From Pseudomonas putida (lineage in GTDB: Bacteria; Pseudomonadota; Gammaproteobacteria; Pseudomonadales; Pseudomonadaceae): a stretch of 64,000 nt of DNA. Of the stretch, positions 17,825 to 26,113 are shown one piece after another; the first letter of the stretch is position 1; each line of letters opens with the position of its first letter. The stretch spans positions 103,437-167,436 of the forward strand of contig NZ_JANHKS010000007.1 of NCBI RefSeq assembly GCF_028682175.1, read 5' to 3'. The translations under genes and the position numbers were made by a program. The notes under the pieces are model-generated. The model did no database searches and was not told the DNA's origin. It saw nothing but the letters and a program-made list of their open reading frames with translations.

Positions 17825-18496
17825 ATGATTGATCTGGGATCGTGGAATCTGAGCATTCCAGTGGGCTCGCCCCCCGCTACCATCGAAACGAAGAAGCTCG
17901 TCCAGGGATACGACGACAAATATTTCAAATCCGGCTCGTCGAACGTCACCTTCTGGGCTCCGGTCACCGGCGCCAAGACTGCCAACGCCATCTACCCGCG
18001 TACGGAACTGCGCGAAACCTTCTCTGACGGCACCCTGCGCAACTGGTCCTACACCGACGCCGACAATTTCCTCAATGCCAAGCTCAAGGTGCTGCAGGTG
18101 CCCTCCTCGGGGCGCGTGGTGATCGGCCAGATTCACGTCTACGAAAGCACCCAGCCACTGCTGAAGGTCGAATACCAGTACCGCGACGCCACCAAGGACG
18201 GCGCCATTGTGGCCAAGGTGCGATTTCATCCCACCGACAAGAAAGCGCGGATTTTCACCGTGGCCGAGGGCATCCCCCTCAATGAAACCTTCAATTACGA
18301 AATCCACCTGAACAAGGCCGGCTTGTTGACCGTCAAGGCAGGGAACATGGCCTGGTACGACCGCATCAGCGCGACCTGGAGCAAGGAACAGCTGTATTTC
18401 AAAGCCGGCGTGTACACCCAGGACAACACCGGGTACACCAGCGAAGGCGGCAAGACGATGTTTTTCAACCTGGACATCGACCACCGCAAGACCTGA
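17825..18496 (+). CDS. Alginate lyase, polysaccharide lyase family 7
   Basis: 223-aa beta-elimination lyase of PL7 (alginate lyase 2 fold). All three family-defining motifs are visible: RTELRE (59-64), QIH (102-104, catalytic His104) and YFKAGVY (191-197, catalytic Tyr in the family). Established knowledge: isoleucine in the QIH position correlates with activity on guluronate-containing or polyG alginate, valine with polyM. There is no N-terminal signal peptide from ATG 17825, and the frame upstream is open to 17705 without a good start codon. The enzyme is therefore cytoplasmic or exported in another way. The start codon lacks its own Shine-Dalgarno but overlaps the end of a possible short upstream reading frame preceded by AAGGAG. 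A REPIN follows. Confidence 0.92.
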   Translation: MIDLGSWNLSIPVGSPPATIETKKLVQGYDDKYFKSGSSNVTFWAPVTGAKTANAIYPRTELRETFSDGTLRNWSYTDADNFLNAKLKVLQVPSSGRVVIGQIHVYESTQPLLKVEYQYRDATKDGAIVAKVRFHPTDKKARIFTVAEGIPLNETFNYEIHLNKAGLLTVKAGNMAWYDRISATWSKEQLYFKAGVYTQDNTGYTSEGGKTMFFNLDIDHRKT

Positions 18497-18510
18497 TAGC
18501 TCCACCGAAC

Positions 18511-18600
18511 CTGTAGGAGTGAGCTTGCTCGCGATTGCGATCTGTCTGTGACGTATTCGTCGCCTGACACACCCCATCGCGAGCAAGCTCACTCCTACAG
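18511..18600. repeat. REPIN between alginate lyase and putP 3' end
   Basis: Arms at about 18511-18536 and 18575-18600, gtaggagtgagcttgctcg class, located between convergent genes. Confidence 0.92.
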
Positions 18601-18616
18601 GAGGGGTGCAAGACAC

Positions 18617-18650
18617 AAAAAAGCCCGCGCTCCTTGCGAAGCGCGGGCTA
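18617..18650 (-). terminator. putP: Rho-independent terminator of putP
   Basis: On the minus strand the stem AGCCCGCGC / GCGCGGGCT encloses a short loop and is followed by six Ts, 19 bp past the putP stop. The best-formed intrinsic terminator in the window. Confidence 0.85.
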
Positions 18651-18668
18651 TCCTTTATAGGCAGGTTT

Positions 18669-20153
18669 TTACGCCGCCTTGTACTCTTTCTCAGCCGCTT
18701 CGAATCGCGCCTGCATACCCGGCGTCGGCCCTTTGCCCATCAGGCTGAACACCACGATGGCAATGCTGGCGAAGATGAAGCCCGGAATGATTTCGTACAG
18801 CCCCAGCAGTTCGAAATGCTTCCACAGCACCACCGTGATCGCACCCACCAGAATCCCGGCCAGCGCACCGTTGCGGGTCATGCCTTTCCAGATCACGGAG
18901 ATCAGCACCACCGGCCCGAACGCTGCACCGAAGCCTGCCCAGGCGTAGCTCACCAGGCCCAGCACGCGGTTTTCCGGGTTGGCGGCCAGCGCAATGGCGA
19001 TCAGCGCCACCAGCAACACCATCGCCCGGCCCACCCAGACCAGCTCAAGTTGCGAAGCGCCTTTGCGCAGGAAGGCCTTGTAGAAGTCCTCGGTCAGGGC
19101 ACTGGAGCACACCAGCAACTGGCAGCTCAGGGTACTCATGACCGCCGCCAGAATGGCCGACAGCAACACGCCGGCGATCCACGGGTTGAACAGGATCTTC
19201 GCCAGCTCGATGAACACCCGCTCGTGGTTTTCGGTTACCGGAACCGCCATGTCTGGGTGCGCCGAGAAATAGGCGATCCCGAAGAAGCCCACCGCCACGG
19301 TGCCGCCCAGGCACAGGACCATCCAGGTCATGGAGATACGGCGGGCGTTGGCAATCGACTTGACCGAATCCGCCGCCATGAAGCGCGCCAGGATATGCGG
19401 CTGGCCGAAGTAGCCCAGGCCCCAGCCCATCAGCGAAATGATGCCGATGAAGGTGGTGTTCTTGAGCATGTCGAAGTTGGCCGGATCTTTCGCTTCGATG
19501 GCCAGGAACGTGGTGTCGACGCCACCGGTGGCCAGCAGGACGATGATCGGCGTGAGAATCAGCGCGAAAATCATCAGGGTGGCCTGTACGGTATCCGTCC
19601 AGCTAACGGCCAGGAAACCGCCGATGAAGGTGTAGGCAATGGTCGCCGCAGCGCCCGCCCACAGGGCCGACTCGTAGGACATGCCAAAGGTGCTTTCGAA
19701 CAGGCGCGCGCCTGCGACGATGCCCGAGGCGCAGTAAATGGTGAAGAACACCAGAATCACGATCGCCGAAATCACCCGCAACAGACCGCTGTTGTCCTCG
19801 AAACGGCTGGAAAAGTAATCCGGCAGCGTCAGGGCGTCACCGTTGTGCTCGGTCTGCACCCGCAGGCGCCCCGCCACGAACAGCCAGTTCAGGTAGGCAC
19901 CGACGATCAGGCCAATGGCGATCCAGCTTTCCGACAGGCCGGACATGTAGATTGCGCCGGGCAAGCCCATCAGCAGCCAGCCGCTCATGTCGGAGGCACC
20001 CGCCGACAGCGCAGTGACGACGCTGCCCAGGCTGCGGCCACCGAGGATGTAGTCCGAGAGGTTATTGGTGGATCGATAGGCCATCAGTCCGATCAGGACC
20101 ATTGCCGCGATGTAGATCACGAAGGTGATCAGGGTTGGGTTACTGACGCTCAT
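18669..20153 (-). CDS. putP: Sodium/proline symporter
   Basis: Inner-membrane Na+/proline symporter of the SSS family, 494 aa, with about 13 hydrophobic segments. Family signatures include the N-terminal VIYIAAMVLIGLMAYRST, DYILGGRSLGSVVTALSAGASDMSGW (substrate and sodium site region, TM2) and GWGLGYFGQPHI (SSS signature). Start MSVSNPTLITF at 20153 is chosen because it matches the known length; the open frame extends 27 residues upstream into the putA-putP control region. Divergent from putA, and in Pseudomonas and enterics both are controlled from the shared intergenic region, where GTTGCA sites are present. Confidence 0.95.
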   Translation of the reverse strand: MSVSNPTLITFVIYIAAMVLIGLMAYRSTNNLSDYILGGRSLGSVVTALSAGASDMSGWLLMGLPGAIYMSGLSESWIAIGLIVGAYLNWLFVAGRLRVQTEHNGDALTLPDYFSSRFEDNSGLLRVISAIVILVFFTIYCASGIVAGARLFESTFGMSYESALWAGAAATIAYTFIGGFLAVSWTDTVQATLMIFALILTPIIVLLATGGVDTTFLAIEAKDPANFDMLKNTTFIGIISLMGWGLGYFGQPHILARFMAADSVKSIANARRISMTWMVLCLGGTVAVGFFGIAYFSAHPDMAVPVTENHERVFIELAKILFNPWIAGVLLSAILAAVMSTLSCQLLVCSSALTEDFYKAFLRKGASQLELVWVGRAMVLLVALIAIALAANPENRVLGLVSYAWAGFGAAFGPVVLISVIWKGMTRNGALAGILVGAITVVLWKHFELLGLYEIIPGFIFASIAIVVFSLMGKGPTPGMQARFEAAEKEYKAA

Positions 20154-20194
20154 TGGGTGTCCATGCTTTATATTTTTATGGCAGGGGGCAACGG

Positions 20195-20424
20195 GTTGCA
20201 CCAAGGGCGCGCATGCTAGACAGAATAGCAACACAGGCGCAACCAGAAGATGAGAATCAGTTGCACCCGGATGGGCAAAAAATGTAACCGACTGGTTTTA
20301 TTAGGCTTTCGGAAAACCGCCGCAGCACGCCGCAACGCCTGATTACAGGGGGCCATCGCCCCACTTCGGGGCATGCGTGACGCTTTCTGAAATATTCGGA
20401 AAAAACAGGTTGCACCCGGTTGCA
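20195..20424. promoter_or_regulatory. Four GTTGCA PutA-operator hexamers in the putP-putA control region
   Basis: Exact GTTGCA hexamers occur at 20195-20200, 20260-20265, 20409-20414 and 20419-20424; the last two form a tandem with 10-bp spacing, about one helical turn. Three of the four are extended to GTTGCACCC. GTTGCA is the published core recognised by the ribbon-helix-helix domain of E. coli PutA. The encoded PutA here has the same domain, so autorepression of putA and repression of putP in the absence of proline is expected. Binding itself is inferred. Confidence 0.75.
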
Positions 20425-20496
20425 CCCCGTCCGATGCGCAGATAATCTTGGCGGCAACGATAGCCACGCGAACAGTGGCTCCTATGAGGACAAGAA

Positions 20497-23400
20497 ATGG
20501 CCACCACTACTCTGGGCGTCAAACTCGACGACCCGACCCGCGAGCGTTTGAAGGCAGCTGCGCAGTCCATTGACCGGACCCCGCACTGGCTCATCAAGCA
20601 GGCAATCTTCAATTACCTGGAAAAGCTCGAGAGTGGTGCAACCCTCAACGACCTCAATGGCCTGACCGGCAAGGATTCCGACGATCAGGGCGACCTGCCG
20701 GCCGACAATGGCCACCAGGCGTTCCTCGAATTCGCCGAAAGCATCCTGCCGCAGTCGGTGCTGCGCGCCGCGATCACTTCCGCCTACCGCCGCCCGGAAC
20801 CCGAAGTGGTGCCGATGCTGCTGGAACAGGCTCGTCTGGCCCAGCCGATGGCCGACGCCACTCATAAACTGGCCGCCTCCATTGCCGAAAAACTGCGCAA
20901 CCAGAAGAGCGCCGGTGGCCGTGCCGGCATCGTGCAGGGTCTGCTGCAGGAATTCTCATTGTCGTCGCAGGAAGGCGTGGCGCTGATGTGCCTGGCCGAA
21001 GCGCTGCTGCGCATCCCGGACAAAGGCACCCGCGATGCCCTGATCCGCGACAAGATCAGCACCGGCAACTGGCAACCGCACCTGGGCAACAGCCCATCGC
21101 TGTTCGTCAACGCCGCCACCTGGGGCCTGCTGCTGACCGGCAAACTGGTCAGCACCCACAACGAGGCGGGCCTGACCTCTTCGCTGAGCCGCATCATCGG
21201 CAAGTCCGGCGAGCCGATGATCCGCAAGGGCGTCGACATGGCCATGCGCCTGATGGGCGAGCAATTCGTGACCGGCGAAACCATTGCCGAAGCCCTGGCC
21301 AACGCCAGCAAGTTTGAATCCAAAGGTTTCCGCTACTCCTACGACATGCTCGGCGAAGCCGCACTGACCGAGCACGACGCACAGAAATACCTGGCCTCGT
21401 ACGAACAAGCCATCCACTCCATCGGCAAAGCCTCCCACGGCCGTGGGATCTACGAAGGTCCGGGCATTTCCATCAAGCTGTCGGCACTGCACCCGCGCTA
21501 CAGCCGCGCCCAGTACGAGCGCGTCATGGAAGAGCTGTATCCACGCCTGCTGTCGCTGACCCTGCTGGCCAAGCAGTACGACATCGGCCTGAACATCGAC
21601 GCCGAAGAGGCCGACCGCCTGGAGCTGTCGCTGGACCTGCTCGAACGCCTGTGTTTCGAACCGCAACTGGCGGGCTGGAACGGCATCGGCTTCGTGATCC
21701 AGGCCTACCAGAAGCGCTGCCCGTACGTGATCGACTACGTGATCGACCTGGCTCGTCGCAGCCGTCACCGCCTGATGATTCGCCTGGTGAAAGGCGCCTA
21801 CTGGGACAGCGAGATCAAGCGCGCCCAGGTCGAAGGCCTGGAGGGCTATCCGGTCTACACCCGCAAGGTGTACACCGACGTTTCCTACATCGCCTGTGCT
21901 CGCAAACTGCTGTCGGTGCCGGAAGTCATCTACCCGCAGTTCGCGACTCACAACGCCCACACGCTGTCGGCTATCTACCACATTGCCGGTCAGAACTATT
22001 ACCCCGGCCAGTACGAATTCCAGTGCCTCCACGGCATGGGCGAGCCTTTGTACGAGCAGGTTGTAGGCAAAGTCGCCGATGGCAAGCTGAACCGTCCGTG
22101 CCGTGTGTACGCTCCGGTCGGCACCCACGAAACGCTGTTGGCCTACCTGGTGCGTCGCCTGCTGGAAAACGGCGCCAACACCTCGTTCGTCAACCGAATC
22201 GCCGACCAGTCGATCTCCATCCAGGAACTGGTGGCCGATCCGGTGTCCAGCATCGAGCGCATGGCCACCCAGGAAGGCGGTTTCGGCCTGCCGCATCCGC
22301 GCATTCCATTGCCGCGTGACCTGTATGGCAGCGAGCGCGCCAACTCGGCGGGCATCGACATGGCCAACGAACACCGTCTGGCGTCGCTGTCCTCGGCCCT
22401 GCTGGCCACCGCCCACAACGACTGGAAAGCCCTGCCGATGCTGGCGCACCCGGTCAGTGCGGGCGCTGAAACCCCGGTGCTGAACCCGTCCGACCTGCGT
22501 GATGTGGTCGGTCATGTGCAGGAAGCCAGCATCGAAGACGTCGACAACGCCCTGCTCGGCGCACTGAGTGCCGGTCCGATCTGGCAAGCCACGCCGCCTG
22601 CAGAGCGCGCCGCGATCCTGGAGCGTGCCGCCGACCTGATGGAAGCCGACATCCAGCCGCTGATGGGCCTGCTGGCCCGCGAAGCCGGCAAGACCTACGC
22701 CAACGCCATCGCCGAAGTGCGCGAAGCCGTGGACTTCCTGCGCTACTACGCCGTGCAGGCGCGCAACGATTTCAGCAACGACGCCCATCGCCCGCTGGGC
22801 CCTGTGGTGTGCATCAGCCCGTGGAACTTCCCGCTGGCCATCTTTAGCGGCCAGGTGGCTGCGGCACTGGCTGCGGGCAACCCGGTCCTGGCCAAGCCTG
22901 CCGAACAGACCCCGCTCGTCGCTGCCCAGGCCGTGCGTTTCCTGCTCGAAGCCGGTATCCCCGAAGGCGTGGTGCAACTGTTGCCCGGCCGTGGCGAGAC
23001 CGTCGGTGCGCGCCTGGTCGGCGATGATCGCGTCAAGGGCGTGATGTTCACCGGCTCCACCGAAGTCGCCCGCCTACTGCAACGCAACATCGCCGGTCGC
23101 CTGGATTCTCAAGGCCGTCCGATTCCGCTGATCGCCGAAACTGGTGGCCAGAACGCAATGATCGTCGACTCCTCGGCGCTGACCGAACAAGTGGTCATCG
23201 ACGTGGTGTCCTCGGCGTTCGACAGCGCCGGTCAGCGCTGCTCAGCCCTGCGCGTACTGTGCTTGCAGGAAGATTCCGCCGACCGTGTCATCGAAATGCT
23301 CAAGGGCGCCATGGCCGAAAGCCGCCTGGGTAACCCTGAGCGCCTGTCCGTGGACATCGGCCCGGTGATCGACGCCGAAGCCAAGGCAGGCATCGAGAAA

Positions 23401-24450
23401 CACATTCAGGCCATGCGCGACAAAGGCCGTAACGTTTACCAGGTCGCCATCGCCGACAGCGACGAAATCAAGCGCGGCACCTTCGTGATGCCGACCCTGA
23501 TCGAGCTGGAAAGCTTCGACGAGCTGCAGCGTGAAATCTTCGGCCCGGTCCTGCACGTGGTGCGCTACAAGCGCAAGGAACTGGATCAGTTGATCGCCCA
23601 GATCAATGCGTCGGGCTACGGCCTGACCCTGGGTGTACACACCCGCATCGACGAGACCATCGCCAAGGTGATCGACTCGGTGAACGCGGGCAACATGTAC
23701 GTCAACCGCAACATCGTGGGTGCGGTGGTCGGGGTGCAACCGTTCGGCGGCGAAGGCCTGTCGGGGACCGGCCCGAAAGCCGGTGGCCCGCTGTACCTGT
23801 ATCGTCTGCTGTCGACGCGCCCTGCCGATGCCGTGCAGAAATCCTTCGCGCTGCGTGACGCCGGGACTACACCGGACACCCGCATGCGCGACGTGCTGCT
23901 CAAGCCACTGACCGCCCTGCAAGCCTGGGCTGCGAGCCAGCAACTGGCGGATCTGGAGGCGGTGATCTCGCAGTTCGCCGAGCAATCGCAAAGCGGCGTC
24001 ACTCGCCAGCTGGCAGGCCCGACCGGCGAGCGCAACAGCTACAGCATCTTGCCCCGCGAGCACGTGCTGTGCCTGGCAGAAGATGAGGCCGACTTGCTGA
24101 CGCAACTGGCTGCGGTCCTGGCGGTTGGCAGCACTGCCATCGTGCCGGACAACGAGCTGAGCAAACCGCTGTTCAAACGCCTGCCAAAAGAAGTTCAGGC
24201 GCGGATCAAGCTGGTAGGCGACTGGAACAAGGACGACGTACTGATCGAAGCCGTACTGCACCACGGCGACTCCGACCAGTTGCGCGTCATCTGCGAGCAA
24301 GTCGCCCAACGCAACGGCGCCATCGTGGGTGTGCACGGCCTGTCCAAAGGCGAAACCAGCATCGCGCTGGAACGCCTGGTGATCGAACGCGCGCTGAGCG
24401 TAAACACCGCGGCAGCAGGTGGTAACGCAAGCCTGATGACGATTGGCTAA
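20497..24450 (+). CDS. putA: Trifunctional PutA: repressor, proline dehydrogenase and P5C dehydrogenase
   Basis: 1317 aa, oxidising proline to glutamate in two steps and repressing the put genes. Domains in order: ribbon-helix-helix DNA-binding domain at 1-47 (TTLGVKLDDPTRERLKAAA); FAD-dependent proline dehydrogenase about 260-615 (YSYDMLGEAALTEHDA, LVKGAYWDSEIKRAQ, YPQFATHNAHT); NAD-dependent P5C dehydrogenase about 650-1130, with catalytic Glu881 (AETGGQNAM) and Cys915 (GQRCSALRV); and a C-terminal ALDH-like cap to 1317. Length and all motifs are normal for type-B trifunctional PutA. ATG 20497 gives the classic N-terminus. Divergent from putP over a shared control region. The stop is followed at once by a run of ten Cs and then by the composite REPIN array. 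Confidence 0.98.
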   Translation: MATTTLGVKLDDPTRERLKAAAQSIDRTPHWLIKQAIFNYLEKLESGATLNDLNGLTGKDSDDQGDLPADNGHQAFLEFAESILPQSVLRAAITSAYRRPEPEVVPMLLEQARLAQPMADATHKLAASIAEKLRNQKSAGGRAGIVQGLLQEFSLSSQEGVALMCLAEALLRIPDKGTRDALIRDKISTGNWQPHLGNSPSLFVNAATWGLLLTGKLVSTHNEAGLTSSLSRIIGKSGEPMIRKGVDMAMRLMGEQFVTGETIAEALANASKFESKGFRYSYDMLGEAALTEHDAQKYLASYEQAIHSIGKASHGRGIYEGPGISIKLSALHPRYSRAQYERVMEELYPRLLSLTLLAKQYDIGLNIDAEEADRLELSLDLLERLCFEPQLAGWNGIGFVIQAYQKRCPYVIDYVIDLARRSRHRLMIRLVKGAYWDSEIKRAQVEGLEGYPVYTRKVYTDVSYIACARKLLSVPEVIYPQFATHNAHTLSAIYHIAGQNYYPGQYEFQCLHGMGEPLYEQVVGKVADGKLNRPCRVYAPVGTHETLLAYLVRRLLENGANTSFVNRIADQSISIQELVADPVSSIERMATQEGGFGLPHPRIPLPRDLYGSERANSAGIDMANEHRLASLSSALLATAHNDWKALPMLAHPVSAGAETPVLNPSDLRDVVGHVQEASIEDVDNALLGALSAGPIWQATPPAERAAILERAADLMEADIQPLMGLLAREAGKTYANAIAEVREAVDFLRYYAVQARNDFSNDAHRPLGPVVCISPWNFPLAIFSGQVAAALAAGNPVLAKPAEQTPLVAAQAVRFLLEAGIPEGVVQLLPGRGETVGARLVGDDRVKGVMFTGSTEVARLLQRNIAGRLDSQGRPIPLIAETGGQNAMIVDSSALTEQVVIDVVSSAFDSAGQRCSALRVLCLQEDSADRVIEMLKGAMAESRLGNPERLSVDIGPVIDAEAKAGIEKHIQAMRDKGRNVYQVAIADSDEIKRGTFVMPTLIELESFDELQREIFGPVLHVVRYKRKELDQLIAQINASGYGLTLGVHTRIDETIAKVIDSVNAGNMYVNRNIVGAVVGVQPFGGEGLSGTGPKAGGPLYLYRLLSTRPADAVQKSFALRDAGTTPDTRMRDVLLKPLTALQAWAASQQLADLEAVISQFAEQSQSGVTRQLAGPTGERNSYSILPREHVLCLAEDEADLLTQLAAVLAVGSTAIVPDNELSKPLFKRLPKEVQARIKLVGDWNKDDVLIEAVLHHGDSDQLRVICEQVAQRNGAIVGVHGLSKGETSIALERLVIERALSVNTAAAGGNASLMTIG

Positions 24451-24478
24451 CCCCCCCCCCGATAAAACGCAATAACAC

Positions 24479-25636
24479 CGTAGCAGTCCGGCTTGCCGGC
24501 GACAGCGCCCACAAAATCGCCCCCGCCGGCGAGCCGTGCTCCTACAGGTGACCTAAACCAACCTCTGTAGGAGCGCGCTTGCCCGCGACGGCGTCGGGTC
24601 AGACGCCACTGCGGTGTCTGCACTGACGCAATCGCGGGCAAGCGCGCTCCTACACATCCTGCGGCGCTTCGACCATTCGCGCCCAACCCCACCCACCGTA
24701 GCAGTCCGGCTTGCCGGCGGGACCACCCTCAAAATCGCCCCCGCCGGCGAGCCGTGCTGCTACGGATCATCTACCTCAACCTCTGTAGGAGCGCGCTTGC
24801 CCGCGACAGGGCCAGGTCAAATACCCCTGCGTTGTCTGCCCCGACGCAATCGCGGGCAAGCGCGCTCCTACACGCTCTGCGGCGCTTCGACCATTTGCGC
24901 CCAACCCCACCCACCGTAGCAGCACGGCTTGCCGGCGGGACCACCCTCAAAATCGCCCCCGCCTCCAAGCCATACTCAGATAGACAATCGGCCCCGATCG
25001 CTGTGGGAGCGCGCTTGCCCGCGATTGCGTTGGGTCAGACGCCATTGCGGAATATGTGTTGACGCAATCGCGAGCAAGCTCACTCCTACAGGTTCTGCGG
25101 ACGTTCGACCATTTGCGCCCAACCCCACCCACCGCAGCAGTCCGGCTTGCCGGCGACAGCGCCCTCAAATCGCCCCCGCCGGCAAGCCGTGCTGCTACAG
25201 GTGACCGAAACCAACCTCTGTAGGAGCGCGCTTGCCCGCGACGGCGTCGGGTCAGACACCACTGCGGTGTCTGCACTGATGCAATCGCGAGCAAGCTCAC
25301 TCCTACAGGTTCTGCGGACGTTCGGGCATTTGTGCTCAACACCGCACACCGTAGCAGCACGGCTTGCCGGCGGGAGCGCCCTCGAAATCGTCCCCGCCGG
25401 CAAGCCGTGCTGCTACAGGTGGCCTAAACCAACCTCTGTAGGAGCGCGCTTGCCCGCGACGGGGCCAGGTCAGGCCCCCTGCGTTGTCCGCCCCGACGCA
25501 ATCGCGGGCAAGCGCGCTCCTACACACCCTGCGGCGCTTCGACCATTCGCGCCCAACCCCACCCACCGTAGCAGTCCGGCTTGCCGGCGACAGCGCACTC
25601 AAAATCGCCCCCCGCCGGCGAGCCGTGCTGCTACAT
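24479..25636. repeat. Tandem array of ~218-bp composite REPIN units (5 units plus one REPIN)
   Basis: B-class left arms (cgtagcag or cgcagcag) start at 24479, 24697, 24915, 25133, 25350 and 25567, a period of 218, 218, 218, 217 and 217 bp. Each unit is a B-class REPIN, a short linker, an A-class REPIN (gtaggagcgcgcttgcccg) and a conserved linker containing gcgcccaaccccacccacc. A-class REPINs lie near 24567-24655, 24783-24873, 25002-25092, 25218-25309 and 25436-25526. In two of them the right arm is instead of the gagcaagctcactcctac class, so the units have diverged or exchanged arms. The third unit's B right arm is degenerate. Linkers are repeated as well as palindromes, so growth was by tandem duplication of the whole unit. 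Confidence 0.93.
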
Positions 25637-25665
25637 ATCCCCTACAGGCACGGCCTATTACAGAA

Positions 25666-26109
25666 TTACTCCAAGGCATAACGCCCCCTGCCACTTACCC
25701 ATAACGTCCATACCTTCAAACCTTCAGAAATAACTAACAACGACAAAAGCAGGGCAATGCCATACCGTTCTTTAAGATCTGCCCCCATGAACAGCACAGA
25801 AATTGAGGGAACAAACAGCACCAACCTCAATGGCACTTGAACGTAGGCCAACCATCTTGCAATGCGCCAGCGCAAGAAAAATAAGCAACAACTCAATACG
25901 ATTGAAATTTCCAACGCCCATACCAAAGCCGCCAAAAACTTCGGCAAAGCCCCATGAACGGCCAAGAGCCCCATGGCACTGTTAAAATCGTCCACATAAG
26001 GGATCCTGCCTGCACTCACGCTCAACAACACATAACGAACAATATAAATAGCATCAAAGACTCCCCAACCCACATAAACCTTCTCAGCAGAAAGTTTTAT
26101 TCGACCCAT
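25666..26109 (-). CDS. Small four-helix membrane protein of unknown function
   Basis: 147-aa hydrophobic protein from MGRIKLSAEKVYVGWG. Four membrane segments are apparent: about 12-30 (GVFDAIYIVRYVLLSV), 55-80 (LPKFLAALVWALEISIVLS), 80-110 (LARWLAYVQVPLRLVLFVPS region) and 115-140 (YGIALLLSLLVISEGLKVW). ATG 26109 lies 4 bp after the stop of the upstream hypothetical gene, so the two form an operon; a start at 26133 (MNSRKSER) overlapping that gene is the alternative. Third-position GC is lower than in neighbouring genes, suggesting transfer. I do not recognise the family. A small membrane protein directly behind a soluble protein is a layout seen for immunity proteins, which is inference only. 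Confidence 0.72.
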   Translation of the reverse strand: MGRIKLSAEKVYVGWGVFDAIYIVRYVLLSVSAGRIPYVDDFNSAMGLLAVHGALPKFLAALVWALEISIVLSCCLFFLRWRIARWLAYVQVPLRLVLFVPSISVLFMGADLKERYGIALLLSLLVISEGLKVWTLWVSGRGRYALE

Positions 26110-26113
26110 CCGC

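Noticed and set aside
18606..20219. 537-residue plus-strand open frame opposite putP
   Set aside because: Antisense to a clear putP; composition is His/Gln/Arg-rich shadow protein and it begins inside the putP terminator.
24479..25636. CRISPR array
   Set aside because: The repeats are long palindromic REPINs with a 218-bp period and conserved linkers; there are no unique 30-35-bp spacers and no cas genes.
24479..25704. Several short open frames across the REPIN array (for example 25147-25704, plus strand)
   Set aside because: They translate the repeats themselves (recurrent GARLPA, GKRAPT, SRASALL strings) and have no ribosome-binding sites.
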